A DNA stretch of 39,950 nt, from assembly GCA_028280445.1 (NCBI GenBank), contig JANQLU010000104.1:1-39950 (forward strand), given 5' to 3'. Made by a program: the position numbers and the translations under genes. This document shows, piece after piece, positions 24,049 to 31,915 of this stretch. Positions within the stretch are counted from its first letter, which is position 1. Each line of letters begins with the position of its first letter. Source of the stretch: Pirellulaceae bacterium (GTDB taxonomy: Bacteria > Planctomycetota > Planctomycetia > Pirellulales > Pirellulaceae). The notes below the pieces were generated by a model. The model was not told the origin of the DNA. It was given only the letters and a program-made list of their open reading frames with translations, and searched no databases.

Positions 24049-24727
24049 CGAAACTATCGAGGAAGACGGCGTGGCGATGCGCTGGCTTCGAACGGCAGCC
24101 ACAACGGTGATTTCCGTTGGTGGCGCGCTTGCCATTTTATGGGGCGCTGTGGTCTTTGTTTTTGGTCCTCGTATCAATGATTGGGCGGTGGATATGATCC
24201 GCGAAACCACAGTCGAGCTGCGGCGGGAGGTTGAAGAAACGTCCCGCAATGTGGCCGATCTCGGCGATATCGTTGGTGACTTGACCAGCGTGGTGGCGAC
24301 AATGCGCGAAGATCAGGCGGCGCAGGAAGCGCCAGCGTGGCGGTGGTCGCGGCCAGACACATCAATAGGAGACGGGATTGTTGGGGGTGTTATCGAAATC
24401 CAGGCGGCAGGTTACAAGCTTCGCGAATGCGGCGCCCCGGTGGTCGATCTATATTTTGTTAACGGCAATGATCTGTTCCACCGCTTTGAAGATGTGAGCA
24501 TTACCGGGCCGGATGGGCGCGGGGTTGTTCTTCCTGTTGCGCCTGATCGTGTGCAGCATGTCAATTTCACGGCCCGCATTCCGGCAGACGAAGGGGTGAT
24601 GATGGGGCGGGCGCAGGGCTATATTACGGTCAGCTACCCTGACATGTGCCCGAATGCGCGGGCTGAGACCATTGGGCCGATGCAATTCAGGATTAGGGAT
24701 GGCACTGGGGGTGAGACACAACTTTGA
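24035..24727 (+). CDS. membrane-anchored protein before the endolysin
   Basis: A 230-residue protein. A hydrophobic helix at about residues 22-45 (ATTVISVGGALAILWGAVVFVF) is followed by a coiled-coil segment (about 55-95) and a beta-rich C-terminal domain with two cysteines (LRECGAPVVDLYFVNG, SYPDMCPNAR). The N-terminus is probably cytoplasmic and the rest periplasmic. Position directly before the endolysin suggests a lysis-related or envelope role. ATG 24077 is an alternative start. No family is recognised. Confidence 0.6.
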   Translation: MSRLSETIEEDGVAMRWLRTAATTVISVGGALAILWGAVVFVFGPRINDWAVDMIRETTVELRREVEETSRNVADLGDIVGDLTSVVATMREDQAAQEAPAWRWSRPDTSIGDGIVGGVIEIQAAGYKLRECGAPVVDLYFVNGNDLFHRFEDVSITGPDGRGVVLPVAPDRVQHVNFTARIPADEGVMMGRAQGYITVSYPDMCPNARAETIGPMQFRIRDGTGGETQL

Positions 24728-25421
24728 TCAGATCATGGATTGGCTGGCCGTCTATGAGGGCGGTTACGTCAATCATCCCCGCGACCCAGGCGGTGCGACC
24801 AATCGCGGTGTGACGCAGCGGGTTTATGATGCTTACCGGCGCAATAAGGGTCGGCCACTGCAATCGGTTCGCCACATTTCCGATGGCGAACATGATGAGA
24901 TTTACCTGAGGCAGTATTGGCAGCCGATCCGGGGCGATGATCTTCCCGACGGGTTGGATGCGACGATGTTTGATTTTGCCGTCAACAGCGGCGTGTCGCG
25001 GGCGGCGCGGACTTTGCAGCGGTCGCTGGGTGTGACCGCTGATGGCATCATTGGTGAGATCACGCTTAGCGCCGTTTATGAGCGGGTCAACCGTGGGGCG
25101 CTGATCGATCTGATTGTTGATGTGAACAACCGGCGCATGTCGTTTCTGCGGCGACTTTCGACATTCGATGTGTTCGGCAAGGGCTGGACGCGCCGTGTTG
25201 TCGGCGATCAGCCCGGGGTCCAGGCGGGTGACATCGGCGTGGTGGATCGGTCGGTGTATCTGGCCCGGGATGATATGGCCAACGCGTCCATCCCCCGGCC
25301 CAAGCGCGCTGCGCAGGGTAAGGCGGATGAGCGCAGCATGCGCCGCAGCGGTCGTTTGGCGGATGCCCTTGGCGGGCTTTGGGGCGCGCTGTTTGGTGGC
25401 CGTCGAGCCGGGGCAACGTAA
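24699..25421 (+). CDS. endolysin, glycosyl hydrolase family 108
   Basis: A 240-residue protein. The GH108 signature VYEGGYVNHPRDPGGATNRG (catalytic Glu20) lies near the N-terminus; YWQPIRGDDLPDGLD, MFDFAVNSG and LQRSLGVTADGIIGEITL (a peptidoglycan-binding-3-like part) follow, then GKGWTRRV. It cuts peptidoglycan as a lysozyme-like muramidase. There is no signal sequence, so it should need a holin. The C-terminal 60 residues are basic and of unknown role. The ATG at 24699 is preceded by AGGATTAGGG and overlaps the previous gene by 29 bases. Confidence 0.9.
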   Translation: MALGVRHNFDQIMDWLAVYEGGYVNHPRDPGGATNRGVTQRVYDAYRRNKGRPLQSVRHISDGEHDEIYLRQYWQPIRGDDLPDGLDATMFDFAVNSGVSRAARTLQRSLGVTADGIIGEITLSAVYERVNRGALIDLIVDVNNRRMSFLRRLSTFDVFGKGWTRRVVGDQPGVQAGDIGVVDRSVYLARDDMANASIPRPKRAAQGKADERSMRRSGRLADALGGLWGALFGGRRAGAT

Positions 25422-25449
25422 CCTGATCTGAAAATAAGGGGGCAGGTCA

Positions 25450-25908
25450 ATGCGATATTCGATGCGATACGTTCGGCCCTGGTCATTGGCATGGTGGGCG
25501 GGAGTGGCCCTGATCGCCATGGGTGTCGCCCAGGCCGCGGGGTGGCCGTCTGGATGGGATGAGGGCGCGGACGGCCTGACGGGTGTCCTGCGGGCCTTAG
25601 CGGCGGCCCTGGCCACACTCACGGGTGCTGGGGGCGAATACACCCCGCCCGGGCTCATGATCGCCACAGGCGTGGGCCTGATCGGTCTGCGTGATGCGCA
25701 GGTGCGCTACGAAATGCGTATGGAGCGCGCGGCCACAGAATTTTTTGACATGGACGACGATGACGAAGGCGATGGGTTTGATGATTGGGATGTGCCAGAG
25801 GAATACCCGCCTTCCACCGTCATTGAAGGCCCGCCGCTGCCCCCGGGCGAAAGTCCGTTGCCGCCAGATGTCAGAGACCCATACGGGCCAGGGGGATCGC
25901 GGGGATGA
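25450..25908 (+). CDS. putative holin-like membrane protein
   Basis: A 152-residue protein with a basic start, a hydrophobic helix at about 11-33 (WSLAWWAGVALIAMGVAQAAG), a second weak helix at about 45-60 and a third at about 66-80 (PGLMIATGVGLIGL), then a long acidic, Pro-rich cytoplasmic tail. It lies between the endolysin and the spanins, where a holin is expected. The long tail is unusual for classical holins. The stop overlaps the spanin start (ATGA). Confidence 0.6.
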   Translation: MRYSMRYVRPWSLAWWAGVALIAMGVAQAAGWPSGWDEGADGLTGVLRALAAALATLTGAGGEYTPPGLMIATGVGLIGLRDAQVRYEMRMERAATEFFDMDDDDEGDGFDDWDVPEEYPPSTVIEGPPLPPGESPLPPDVRDPYGPGGSRG

Positions 25909-26171
25909 TTGGCCGGTTACTTGGGTTTGTCGGGACACCCGTCGGCGCGGTGCTGCTGGGGGCCGCCACCACGTTTGGCGGGTTTCAGGTAGGGAAGCTT
26001 GTGGGCTATGCTCAAGGCGAAGCGGCGGCGCAGGTTGAACAAGCCGAGATCAATGCCGAACAAGCAGCCATTATTCAGGAAAGGGTTCGGAATGCATTGG
26101 ATCAAATCGGCGCTGATGTTGGCGATGATGACATTCAGCGCATCTTGCGTGGGCTGGCAGCCAGCGAGTGA
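25905..26171 (+). CDS. Rz-like inner-membrane spanin
   Basis: An 88-residue protein with one N-terminal membrane helix (about 5-26, GFVGTPVGAVLLGAATTFGG) and then an Ala/Glu/Gln-rich helix (about 35-75) that should form a periplasmic coiled coil. This is the layout of an i-spanin. The o-spanin candidate starts inside its gene in another frame. Together they would fuse inner and outer membranes at the end of lysis. Confidence 0.7.
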   Translation: MIGRLLGFVGTPVGAVLLGAATTFGGFQVGKLVGYAQGEAAAQVEQAEINAEQAAIIQERVRNALDQIGADVGDDDIQRILRGLAASE

Positions 26172-26361
26172 GCGCGCCGCGACAAGCGCGGTCTGTGGCA
26201 GCACGAAGGAGGCGCGGCAGGATCACGCCGCAGCGCTGCTTGAGTTGGGTGTCACGCCCCCGGAACAGGCGGCCCGGCGCACTGGCGCGGTTGCGTTGGG
26301 CGGTGTTGCTGCTGGATGTGGTGAGGTCGTGGCGTCATCCAAGGGGATCGGGCCACACTAG
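26092..26361 (+). CDS. Rz1-like outer-membrane spanin lipoprotein
   Basis: An 89-residue protein whose start lies inside the i-spanin gene, preceded by AGGAAAGGGTTCGG. The signal sequence MHWIKSALMLAMMTFSASC ends in a plausible but weak lipobox (Cys19). The following SAVCGSTKEARQDHAAALLE and AGCGEV match the C-terminal pattern of Rz1-like proteins in phages of alphaproteobacteria, which carry two further cysteines around an HAAAL helix. It overlaps Rz by 80 bases in a different frame. Confidence 0.7.
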   Translation: MHWIKSALMLAMMTFSASCVGWQPASERAATSAVCGSTKEARQDHAAALLELGVTPPEQAARRTGAVALGGVAAGCGEVVASSKGIGPH

Positions 26362-26444
26362 CGTCGGGATGTTGGTGATTTAAGGATAGGGTCTGGTGGC
26401 GCGGCTCCATTTTTGCGCCGTTGAATGTTGAGCCCCACTAGATA

Positions 26445-26494
26445 GGCGGGCGGGCGTGATGGATGGGACAGGCCGCGCCCGCCCGCCGTTTTGT
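26445..26494 (+). terminator. strong terminator at the end of the late operon
   Basis: A perfect 12-bp GC stem (GGCGGGCGGGCG at 26445-26456 with CGCCCGCCCGCC at 26476-26487), a 19-base loop, then GTTTTGT. It lies between the convergent rightward late genes and the leftward block, with the U-run placed for the rightward transcripts. A weaker stem (GGCGC/GCGCC) lies just upstream at about 26397-26419. Confidence 0.85.
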
Positions 26495-26504
26495 CAAACA
26501 TATT

Positions 26505-27341
26505 TTAGGTGACTGATGATTTGGCCGGACGTGGTCCGGCAGGCTCAATATCGAGATCGCCAATGGGGCTATTAGGTGAGATCAGCACTTCCTCTTCACC
26601 GCGATTTGAGATCAGCGCTTCAACAAATGTGATTGGCACAGCGGCCCTTGCAACGAATGGCTTAAGGCCATCTTGATCAAGCTGACGCTCTTTCAGCCAT
26701 CGCCACGCAAACCACGCGGCCACGTCGCGCGACAGTGTCCAGGACCATCCGCCTAGAGCCACGCCTTTGGCCTCGTTGGCATCACCGGCCTGAATGCCGC
26801 GATAGAGCGTCAAGGTTTGGCCAGGTGTGCTGTTGTTGGCCCATTCCCGCAAGCGCCGACGGTCACTGCTGGCGGTCATGGCCGAAGGATGGGGAACGCT
26901 GCTACGCATCACGTCTGACCAAATCTGATCTAGCTCATCATGCTCGGCGTCGGTCCAGACGCGGGCGGCCAACTTCCACCATCGGACGGCCTCGCGCTTG
27001 GTCCAACCTCCCCGCTTTTCGGTAGAGATATCCAGCAACGCATGCATGCGATATGGGCGCTCATGCAAACATACAAAATGAACCCAATCGCCATGAGCCC
27101 GGAAAGCCTGTGTCATCATCAGCTTTTTCGCAATAAATTCGTCAATAGTGGCGGGCAGAAGCGTTGGGAGTGGCGCGATAAAAAGCGGGTGATGAAAAAA
27201 GGATAAACCCAGGTCCTCATCTTCATGCACATACATTGCCAGATCATCGCCAATGTCATCGGCGGTCACGATGTGCATGGATGTGTTGATGCCCAACACA
27301 TCCATGTCTGTGTCGGCGCTGCCCGTGTCAGCAACCATCAT
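26505..27341 (-). CDS. putative ADP-ribosyltransferase (R-S-E class)
   Basis: A 278-residue protein. Its C-terminal part has the ordered motifs of R-S-E ADP-ribosyltransferases: LTLYRG (Arg181), GGWSWTLSRDVAAWFAWRW (Ser200-Thr202-Ser204 region) and SNRGEEEVLISP (Glu249-x-Glu251). These residues hold NAD and catalyse transfer to a target. The N-terminal 100 residues are unrelated and of unknown role (target binding or autoregulation). It is the last gene of the leftward operon and overlaps the DUF7694 gene by 4 bases. Similar uncharacterised proteins are scattered in prophages; whether this one is active is unproved. Start: tandem ATGs after GGGGCGGG. Confidence 0.6.
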   Translation of the reverse strand: MMVADTGSADTDMDVLGINTSMHIVTADDIGDDLAMYVHEDEDLGLSFFHHPLFIAPLPTLLPATIDEFIAKKLMMTQAFRAHGDWVHFVCLHERPYRMHALLDISTEKRGGWTKREAVRWWKLAARVWTDAEHDELDQIWSDVMRSSVPHPSAMTASSDRRRLREWANNSTPGQTLTLYRGIQAGDANEAKGVALGGWSWTLSRDVAAWFAWRWLKERQLDQDGLKPFVARAAVPITFVEALISNRGEEEVLISPNSPIGDLDIEPAGPRPAKSSVT

Positions 27342-27874
27342 CCCGCCCCCCGGCGCTGCTTGGCGCCCAAGTCGTCGGCGATGCCGTCCGATACTTCGCG
27401 CTCACCAAACCCAACAGGAAAAATTACGCCCGGCTTGCGAATGACCCAAAGATGAAACTGATTTGCGGTATCTACCAAGCGCCGCGTGTCGGGGTATAGC
27501 TCGATAGCCTCGCGATCTTCGCCGCAGGTCTGGTTCTTGATGGCCTGCATGTGGCGCCAGTCGCGGATCGGCTCGCGGTCATCGCGGCGGATCGATAAGT
27601 GGTCCATCGGCGGAAAGCCCGCATATACGTTGGGCGTGTTGCGGTATATCAGTACCGTGTATTGCAGAGATGCCCAGCACTCGGCTTCGTTTTCAAGCCG
27701 CTCTGCGTCGCTGGCAATTTTTTCTACCGCTTCGCGTGACAGATGGGGGCGCGCCTTTTGTAGGGCTGTGATGGTGGCCAACCGCTGGTCGCGGGAGAGC
27801 GGCACAATTTCTGAGCGTTGCAGCGGAATGAACGCGGCGCCATCGATCAGTTTGTTGATTTTGAAGTCAGTCAT
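27338..27874 (-). CDS. DUF7694-type phage protein
   Basis: A 178-residue protein. The central pattern DHLSIRRDDREPIRDWRHMQ, AIKNQTCGEDREAIELYP and RRLVDTANQFHLWV is typical of the DUF7694 family, common in phages and prophages of alphaproteobacteria and with no known function. Its start has the leader CAACCGGAGAC shared with other leftward genes. It is coupled to the putative ADP-ribosyltransferase gene (overlapping stop/start). Confidence 0.75.
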   Translation of the reverse strand: MTDFKINKLIDGAAFIPLQRSEIVPLSRDQRLATITALQKARPHLSREAVEKIASDAERLENEAECWASLQYTVLIYRNTPNVYAGFPPMDHLSIRRDDREPIRDWRHMQAIKNQTCGEDREAIELYPDTRRLVDTANQFHLWVIRKPGVIFPVGFGEREVSDGIADDLGAKQRRGAG

Positions 27875-27926
27875 TGAGGTGTCTCCGGTTGGTTGGTAGG
27901 TTCTAGGTGGCCGATATGTTGAATGC

Positions 27927-28463
27927 CTAGGGTTTTTTCACGCCCGGCATGGTGGTGACGGTCACGACAGGCGATGCGGACATTGCGCTGGTGGCTTGTC
28001 TGATTTGTTCAGCACTCCCAAACGCTCTGAGCGTGATTTTAGTGGACGGATTTATATTGCCTTGATGCTCCACTTCCACAATATTAGCGCTGAATGACAT
28101 CGGTAGGTCTGCCTGGGCCTCGTCACCCCAGGCGATAGTGATGTTTTCGGTGGCGTAGCAGCGCGGGCAAAAGTTGCCGCGCTTCGCCATCAATGCAACG
28201 CGGTCACTGTCGGCGGGAAGGAAAAAGCGCGCAAATATATGGCCGCAGTTTCCGCATTTGACGGGGTGCGGGACACGGCTTAGAGCCGACGGCGGCAAGC
28301 CTAAACCTGTGCTTGTTGCATCGCCGATATATGGCCGGAACGCAGCTATCAGGTCGTCCAGTTCCGCCAGAACCTCCAGCTTTTCATCTTTGTTGCGCGG
28401 ATGAAAGTGTCGGGAAAAAGCAACCTCATCCCGCGCGCGCTTTAGCGCTTCAAACGGTCTCAT
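27927..28463 (-). CDS. zinc-ribbon-containing hypothetical protein
   Basis: A 178-residue protein. After a helical N-terminus (MRPFEALKRARDEVAFSRHF...) comes a zinc ribbon: CGNCGH at about 72-77 and CPRC about 28 residues later (GNFCPRCYATENITIAWG). The C-terminal third is beta-rich. The start at 28463 is chosen because it overlaps the preceding gene's stop (ATGA) and has GGCGGACG upstream; a longer frame to 28703 is arginine- and histidine-rich shadow sequence. The function is unknown; binding of nucleic acid or protein is possible. Confidence 0.65.
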   Translation of the reverse strand: MRPFEALKRARDEVAFSRHFHPRNKDEKLEVLAELDDLIAAFRPYIGDATSTGLGLPPSALSRVPHPVKCGNCGHIFARFFLPADSDRVALMAKRGNFCPRCYATENITIAWGDEAQADLPMSFSANIVEVEHQGNINPSTKITLRAFGSAEQIRQATSAMSASPVVTVTTMPGVKKP

Positions 28464-28792
28464 TCGTCCGCCCCCAAATAGCAAGCCAGTTCGATCCTGT
28501 TGCGAAAGGCGGCGATGGCCGTGCGCTGGGCGCCGTCGGTCGCGTAAGCGGGGCGCCCGTAGGCGGTCAGGGTCAACGCTGTGATCCACCCCGTTGTCTC
28601 TTCGTCCATGCCGTCGGTCATGAGGGCGAGGGTCTGGTGCAGCGGGTGGTGCTCTTGACGTGCGGCCATGATGGCCTCTGCTATGTTGCCAGCCGTTACA
28701 CACAGATCAGCATCGTCGGCGCCCGCTGGGCTGGCCAGGATGAACGCAGCCGTCACGGCAGACACGGTGGCGGTAATCAAACGGGTCTTCAT
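28460..28792 (-). CDS. secreted small protein with signal peptide
   Basis: A 110-residue protein with a clear signal sequence (MKTRLITATVSAVTAAFILA, cleavage near ASPAGA-DD). The mature part has two cysteines (near its start and end) that could form one disulfide, and an IMAARQEHHP segment resembling a group of small exported phage/prophage proteins of unknown function. It would act in the periplasm. It is coupled to genes on both sides by overlaps of 4 bases. Confidence 0.65.
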   Translation of the reverse strand: MKTRLITATVSAVTAAFILASPAGADDADLCVTAGNIAEAIMAARQEHHPLHQTLALMTDGMDEETTGWITALTLTAYGRPAYATDGAQRTAIAAFRNRIELACYLGADE

Positions 28793-29109
28793 GGTGCATT
28801 CCCTTTCCGCTCTTGCTCGATCTCATCAAGCCTGTGCCGGGCCTCATCAATGGACAGGCGCCGGTCGCGGGTCAGGCTCATGATAATAATGGCCACGACA
28901 AACAGCGCAGCGGCCAGCCACTCAAGAACCGCGCTGCCGATCAGTCGACCGGCGCCAATGCCCGAGAATAGCGCAATCAAAGTGAACGCGTCGGCCAGGA
29001 TGCTTTGCCAAACCGTCTCATGCTTGATCACAAAGAGATGAATGCGGGGCGGCCATTCGGGGGTGGGCGTTGGTTGAAATCTGGTTCCTGGCGGAAAATC
29101 TTTGGGCAT
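28789..29109 (-). CDS. membrane protein, two predicted transmembrane helices
   Basis: A 106-residue protein. A Pro-rich start (MPKDFPPGTRFQPTPTPEWP) precedes two hydrophobic helices (about 42-60 and 65-84) and a charged helical end (SIDEARHRLDEIEQERKG). ATG 29109 is preferred over an upstream ATG at 29130 because GAAAGGCAAATCC precedes it. It forms the start of a coupled row of five leftward genes ending with the putative ADP-ribosyltransferase. Function unknown. Confidence 0.65.
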   Translation of the reverse strand: MPKDFPPGTRFQPTPTPEWPPRIHLFVIKHETVWQSILADAFTLIALFSGIGAGRLIGSAVLEWLAAALFVVAIIIMSLTRDRRLSIDEARHRLDEIEQERKGNAP

Positions 29110-29150
29110 GGATTTGCCTTTCATTTGCATGTCAATTGACTGTCATAGGA

Positions 29151-29175
29151 CGGGCGCGAGGCAACCTCGCGCCCG
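29151..29175 (-). terminator. GC-rich hairpin between the MoxR gene and the downstream operon
   Basis: An 11-bp perfect stem (CGGGCGCGAGG at 29151-29161 with its complement at 29165-29175) and a 3-base loop, 7 bases after the MoxR stop. There is no clear U-run on the leftward transcript, so it may attenuate rather than stop transcription. Confidence 0.5.
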
Positions 29176-29181
29176 CCGATC

Positions 29182-30186
29182 TCAAAGGTAAAAATCTTGG
29201 TTAGCCTGCGCCCATTCGATATAAGACTTGGTGGCCGCCAAGCCGTTGTCGCGGCTCGTCGCATCGTGCATAGCCATCACGCCAAACTCAGGCGGTAGGC
29301 GGTTCATATAGGTAACGAATTGGTCCATTGATGTTTCTCTGACGCGGTTGGCCAACGCGCCGCTGATGGCATATAGCCCAGCGCTATTCTCGGGAACCGG
29401 CGCTGTGTCGGGGCTCATCAAGACCGTGTCAGGATTGGGCAGGTCGCGCCAGACGCTCAGAAACGCAATTAGTTCGGCGCCGGGGCCTTCGCCGACGGCG
29501 CCCATGATCAGGCGCTGTTCGGTCTCTTGCGGCAGGCCTTTCGCTACTATTCGTGCCACCATGGCCCAAGAGCGAGGCGTTGCGTTAATCTGCCGCGCCG
29601 GGTCAAAATCGCTCAGCAGTTGGGGCCGAAATCTCATGAACGCCACAAGCTCGGCAGGCACGTTTTTGTCCATAGCCCAATTGATCCAATCATCAACGGT
29701 CGGCTCAATTGTCATGTGAACAAACCGATTAGACAGAGCGGTGGGCATGCGTGATGCGTTGGCACGGTCTTCGATCCTGTTCCCAGCCGCAATGATGCGC
29801 CAGCCGGGGGGCATGTGATATTCGCCAATGTATCGGTTGAGGATCAGGCCATAAAGCGCGTCCTTCACGTCCTGGCGTGCGTTGGTGATCTCATCGACGA
29901 GCAGAATGCCTTCCGGCCCGTCGCGGCTCTCAAATGGCAAAAGGCCCATTGGCAGCCATCGCGCCCGGCCCTCTTCCCTGTCAGGGACAGGGTAGCCGTG
30001 TAGTTCGACGGGGTCAATCAGCGTTGCGCGAAAATCGATGATCGGCCAGCCGCGCATTTCCGCCACGGTGTGGGCAATGTCCGACTTGCCGACGCCCGGC
30101 TGACCCAGCATGATAACAGGCAGGTCCAAATCGATCAGCGCGTTGATGTCTTCTATCGCGCGGGTGGGGTTTGTTGATAGTGTCAT
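29182..30186 (-). CDS. MoxR-type AAA+ ATPase
   Basis: A 334-residue AAA+ protein. Walker A GQPGVGKS at 28-35, Walker B ILLVDE at 94-99, sensor-1 Asn136 (AAGNRIED) and Arg finger Arg154 (LSNRF) are all present, so it should be active. MoxR ATPases act as chaperones that remodel partner proteins or insert cofactors, nearly always with a VWA-domain partner, here encoded just upstream. It has its own promoter/operator (30214-30243) and the leader CAATCGGAGA. The module has no host-like context here and its target in phage biology is unknown. Confidence 0.9.
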   Translation of the reverse strand: MTLSTNPTRAIEDINALIDLDLPVIMLGQPGVGKSDIAHTVAEMRGWPIIDFRATLIDPVELHGYPVPDREEGRARWLPMGLLPFESRDGPEGILLVDEITNARQDVKDALYGLILNRYIGEYHMPPGWRIIAAGNRIEDRANASRMPTALSNRFVHMTIEPTVDDWINWAMDKNVPAELVAFMRFRPQLLSDFDPARQINATPRSWAMVARIVAKGLPQETEQRLIMGAVGEGPGAELIAFLSVWRDLPNPDTVLMSPDTAPVPENSAGLYAISGALANRVRETSMDQFVTYMNRLPPEFGVMAMHDATSRDNGLAATKSYIEWAQANQDFYL

Positions 30187-30213
30187 GGTTGGCTCTCCGA
30201 TTGATATAGCGTC

Positions 30214-30243
30214 AGACTAAGGGAAGTTTAGTTGCCGTGTCAA
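30214..30243 (-). promoter_or_regulatory. promoter/operator of the MoxR gene (operator copy A)
   Basis: On the minus strand TTGACA (30243-30238) is followed by CGGCAACTAAACTTCC and then a -10-like TTAGTC/TAGTCT (down to 30214). The 16-base core is shared, with two changes, with the sites at 31838-31866 and 38009-38037. Confidence 0.7.
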
Positions 30244-30267
30244 CAATAAATGACAGATGACCTAATA

Positions 30268-30549
30268 TTAATTTTCGGGCGGGATGCAATCGATGTCGGC
30301 GACGGTGATGGGCGTTTCTTTGATCCGATGGCTTGGCGAGTATGGTTGCAGTCTCTCTGAATATTTGACTGTGAAACCAGCGTCGATGTAGGCCGCGACA
30401 AGGCACATAACTGATCGGTATTCTTTCCCCATCCTGGCCCGATCCACGGGTGACAATGTCGTGTCAAAATGATTGGAAAGCTTGTGAACCCGAACGCCAC
30501 GCCAGCGCGCACCGTTCGGGTTGATGTTCGGCAGGTTTCGGCGGGGCAC
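30268..30549 (-). CDS. hypothetical basic protein
   Basis: A 93-residue protein between the VWA and MoxR genes. The start is GTG, placed at the end of the VWA gene so that the two are close-coupled. It is basic, with the segments GARWRGVRVHKLSNHFDTTL and KEYRSVMCLVAAYIDAGFTV and a C-terminal PITVADIDCIPPEN. No family is recognised. The composition is natural and it fills the gap neatly, so it is probably real and cotranscribed with the VWA gene; a role as small partner or adaptor of the module is possible. Confidence 0.55.
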   Translation of the reverse strand: MPRRNLPNINPNGARWRGVRVHKLSNHFDTTLSPVDRARMGKEYRSVMCLVAAYIDAGFTVKYSERLQPYSPSHRIKETPITVADIDCIPPEN

Positions 30550-30551
30550 GG

Positions 30552-31811
30552 TTATGCCACCTCCGGTGCTGGCAGGTCAATGAAGTCGCCAAACGTCGCG
30601 GGGGCCTTACCCTGGTATCCGCCATGCGTCAGGGCAAACAGCGTTGGAATGCCGGGGTCTTCTGTCAGGTGACTAAAAACCCCATCGGTCATCATGACGA
30701 TCAGTGCGGGGTCATGCTCTGCCGCCGCCTCAAAGGCAGGCGTCATGTTGGTGCCGCCGCGACCATGAAATTCCATGTCGGTTGGCAAAGGCTCGGTCAT
30801 GTCGTATTCGTCAACCGCTTTCACTTCCGTGTCAATTTGGATCACCACCACATTGCGAATTCCGATGGCTTCGCGGGCCGCTTCGATCTGGGTCACGCAC
30901 ATCGCCAGTTCTTCCGTGCTCATACTGCCAGACGTGTCAACGATAAATGCCATCGTGCCGATGCCGTTGGCCGTCTTGCCGGGCAAGTAAATGTCTTCGC
31001 CGACGAACCGCCGATTGGGCTTAGCCCAGGACACTTTGACTTCGGCCTTGTCATCGATAAAGGCCATGAAGCGGTCGCGCCAATCCACGCCCTTCGCCTT
31101 GACGCGGTCAACTAAATCTTTCGACAGGCCGCTTTCGTGGCCCTGGGCTTTCTCAGCCATCGCCGCGCGCATGACGCGCTGGTCATTCTCAGCCTGCTTT
31201 TGGGACACCTCAGGTTTGTTGCGCATGTCCGCGCCGTCTAGGGCCTGACCAACCGCGCCGTCGCTGCCGGGCGTGTTGCCCTCTTGTGGCGCCGCAGGGC
31301 CGTCCTGCGGCTGCCCCTGGCCCTGTCCCGACCCTTCGCCGCCCTGACCATCGCCCTGGCCGTCATCGCCCTGGCAACCGCCATCGTCTTGGTCATCGTC
31401 TTCCATGTGCTTATAGATTTCTTCGGCGGTCATGCCATGGAATTGCGGCAGCGCCGTGGCGCCTGTGGGTATGTCAACGCCTTCGGTCTGCATGATATGA
31501 AGCGCCGCTTGATCGCAAGCCGCGCGCCAGCGGTTGGGGTCGCGCCAGGGGCCGCGCCGCAAGTGATGCGACAGGGCGACGTGCAAGGACATTTTGCGCA
31601 TGGCAGCGGCGACCAGCGGGCGTTCTGCACTCAGCAGCCAGTCGGGGTTGAATATCACGCGTTCGCCATCGGTGGCGCATGTTTCAGTGGCGTCAGTGTC
31701 AATGACGGGGTCCATGTCCATAAGGATGGACGCGAAAAACGGGTCGCGCTGGATAACGAAAGCGCGTCCCTGACTGATCTTGTGTGATAGGTTCCTGGGG
31801 TCAAAGGCCAT
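30552..31811 (-). CDS. VWA-domain protein, metallopeptidase-like N-terminus (DUF2201 type)
   Basis: A 419-residue protein. The N-terminal 110 residues fit the DUF2201 metallopeptidase-like domain, but where HExxHxxxxH is expected it has RKMSLHVALSHH (72-83): His77 and His82 remain while the first His and the Glu are replaced by Lys73 and Met74, so peptidase activity is unlikely. A Gly/Gln/Asp linker follows (about 136-200). The C-terminal VWA domain has an intact MIDAS: DTSGS (Asp292, Ser294, Ser296), Thr354 in GGTNMTP and Asp376 in MTDG. It is the expected partner of the MoxR ATPase. Confidence 0.85.
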   Translation of the reverse strand: MAFDPRNLSHKISQGRAFVIQRDPFFASILMDMDPVIDTDATETCATDGERVIFNPDWLLSAERPLVAAAMRKMSLHVALSHHLRRGPWRDPNRWRAACDQAALHIMQTEGVDIPTGATALPQFHGMTAEEIYKHMEDDDQDDGGCQGDDGQGDGQGGEGSGQGQGQPQDGPAAPQEGNTPGSDGAVGQALDGADMRNKPEVSQKQAENDQRVMRAAMAEKAQGHESGLSKDLVDRVKAKGVDWRDRFMAFIDDKAEVKVSWAKPNRRFVGEDIYLPGKTANGIGTMAFIVDTSGSMSTEELAMCVTQIEAAREAIGIRNVVVIQIDTEVKAVDEYDMTEPLPTDMEFHGRGGTNMTPAFEAAAEHDPALIVMMTDGVFSHLTEDPGIPTLFALTHGGYQGKAPATFGDFIDLPAPEVA

Positions 31812-31837
31812 AGTGTGTTCTCCGGTTGCTATGGGGT

Positions 31838-31866
31838 AGACTACAGGAAGTTTAATTACCGGTCAA
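31838..31866 (-). promoter_or_regulatory. promoter/operator of the VWA gene (operator copy B)
   Basis: On the minus strand TTGACC (31866-31861), a 17-base spacer reading GGTAATTAAACTTCCTG, and TAGTCT (31843-31838). The core GGTAATTAAACTTCC is nearly palindromic (11 of 15 positions match its reverse complement). Confidence 0.72.
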
Positions 31867-31915
31867 GCATGCTGAGACGGCGGCGCTTGACATGGTTGGG
31901 GGTATTTTCTATCGT

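Noticed and set aside
24693..25667. A 324-codon minus-strand frame under the endolysin
   Set aside because: Shadow of the GH108 gene and its neighbour; no motif and no start signal.
28464..28703. N-terminal extension of the zinc-ribbon gene
   Set aside because: The extension is Arg/His/Pro-rich shadow sequence of the secreted-protein gene; the ATG at 28463 has a ribosome site and a coupled overlap.
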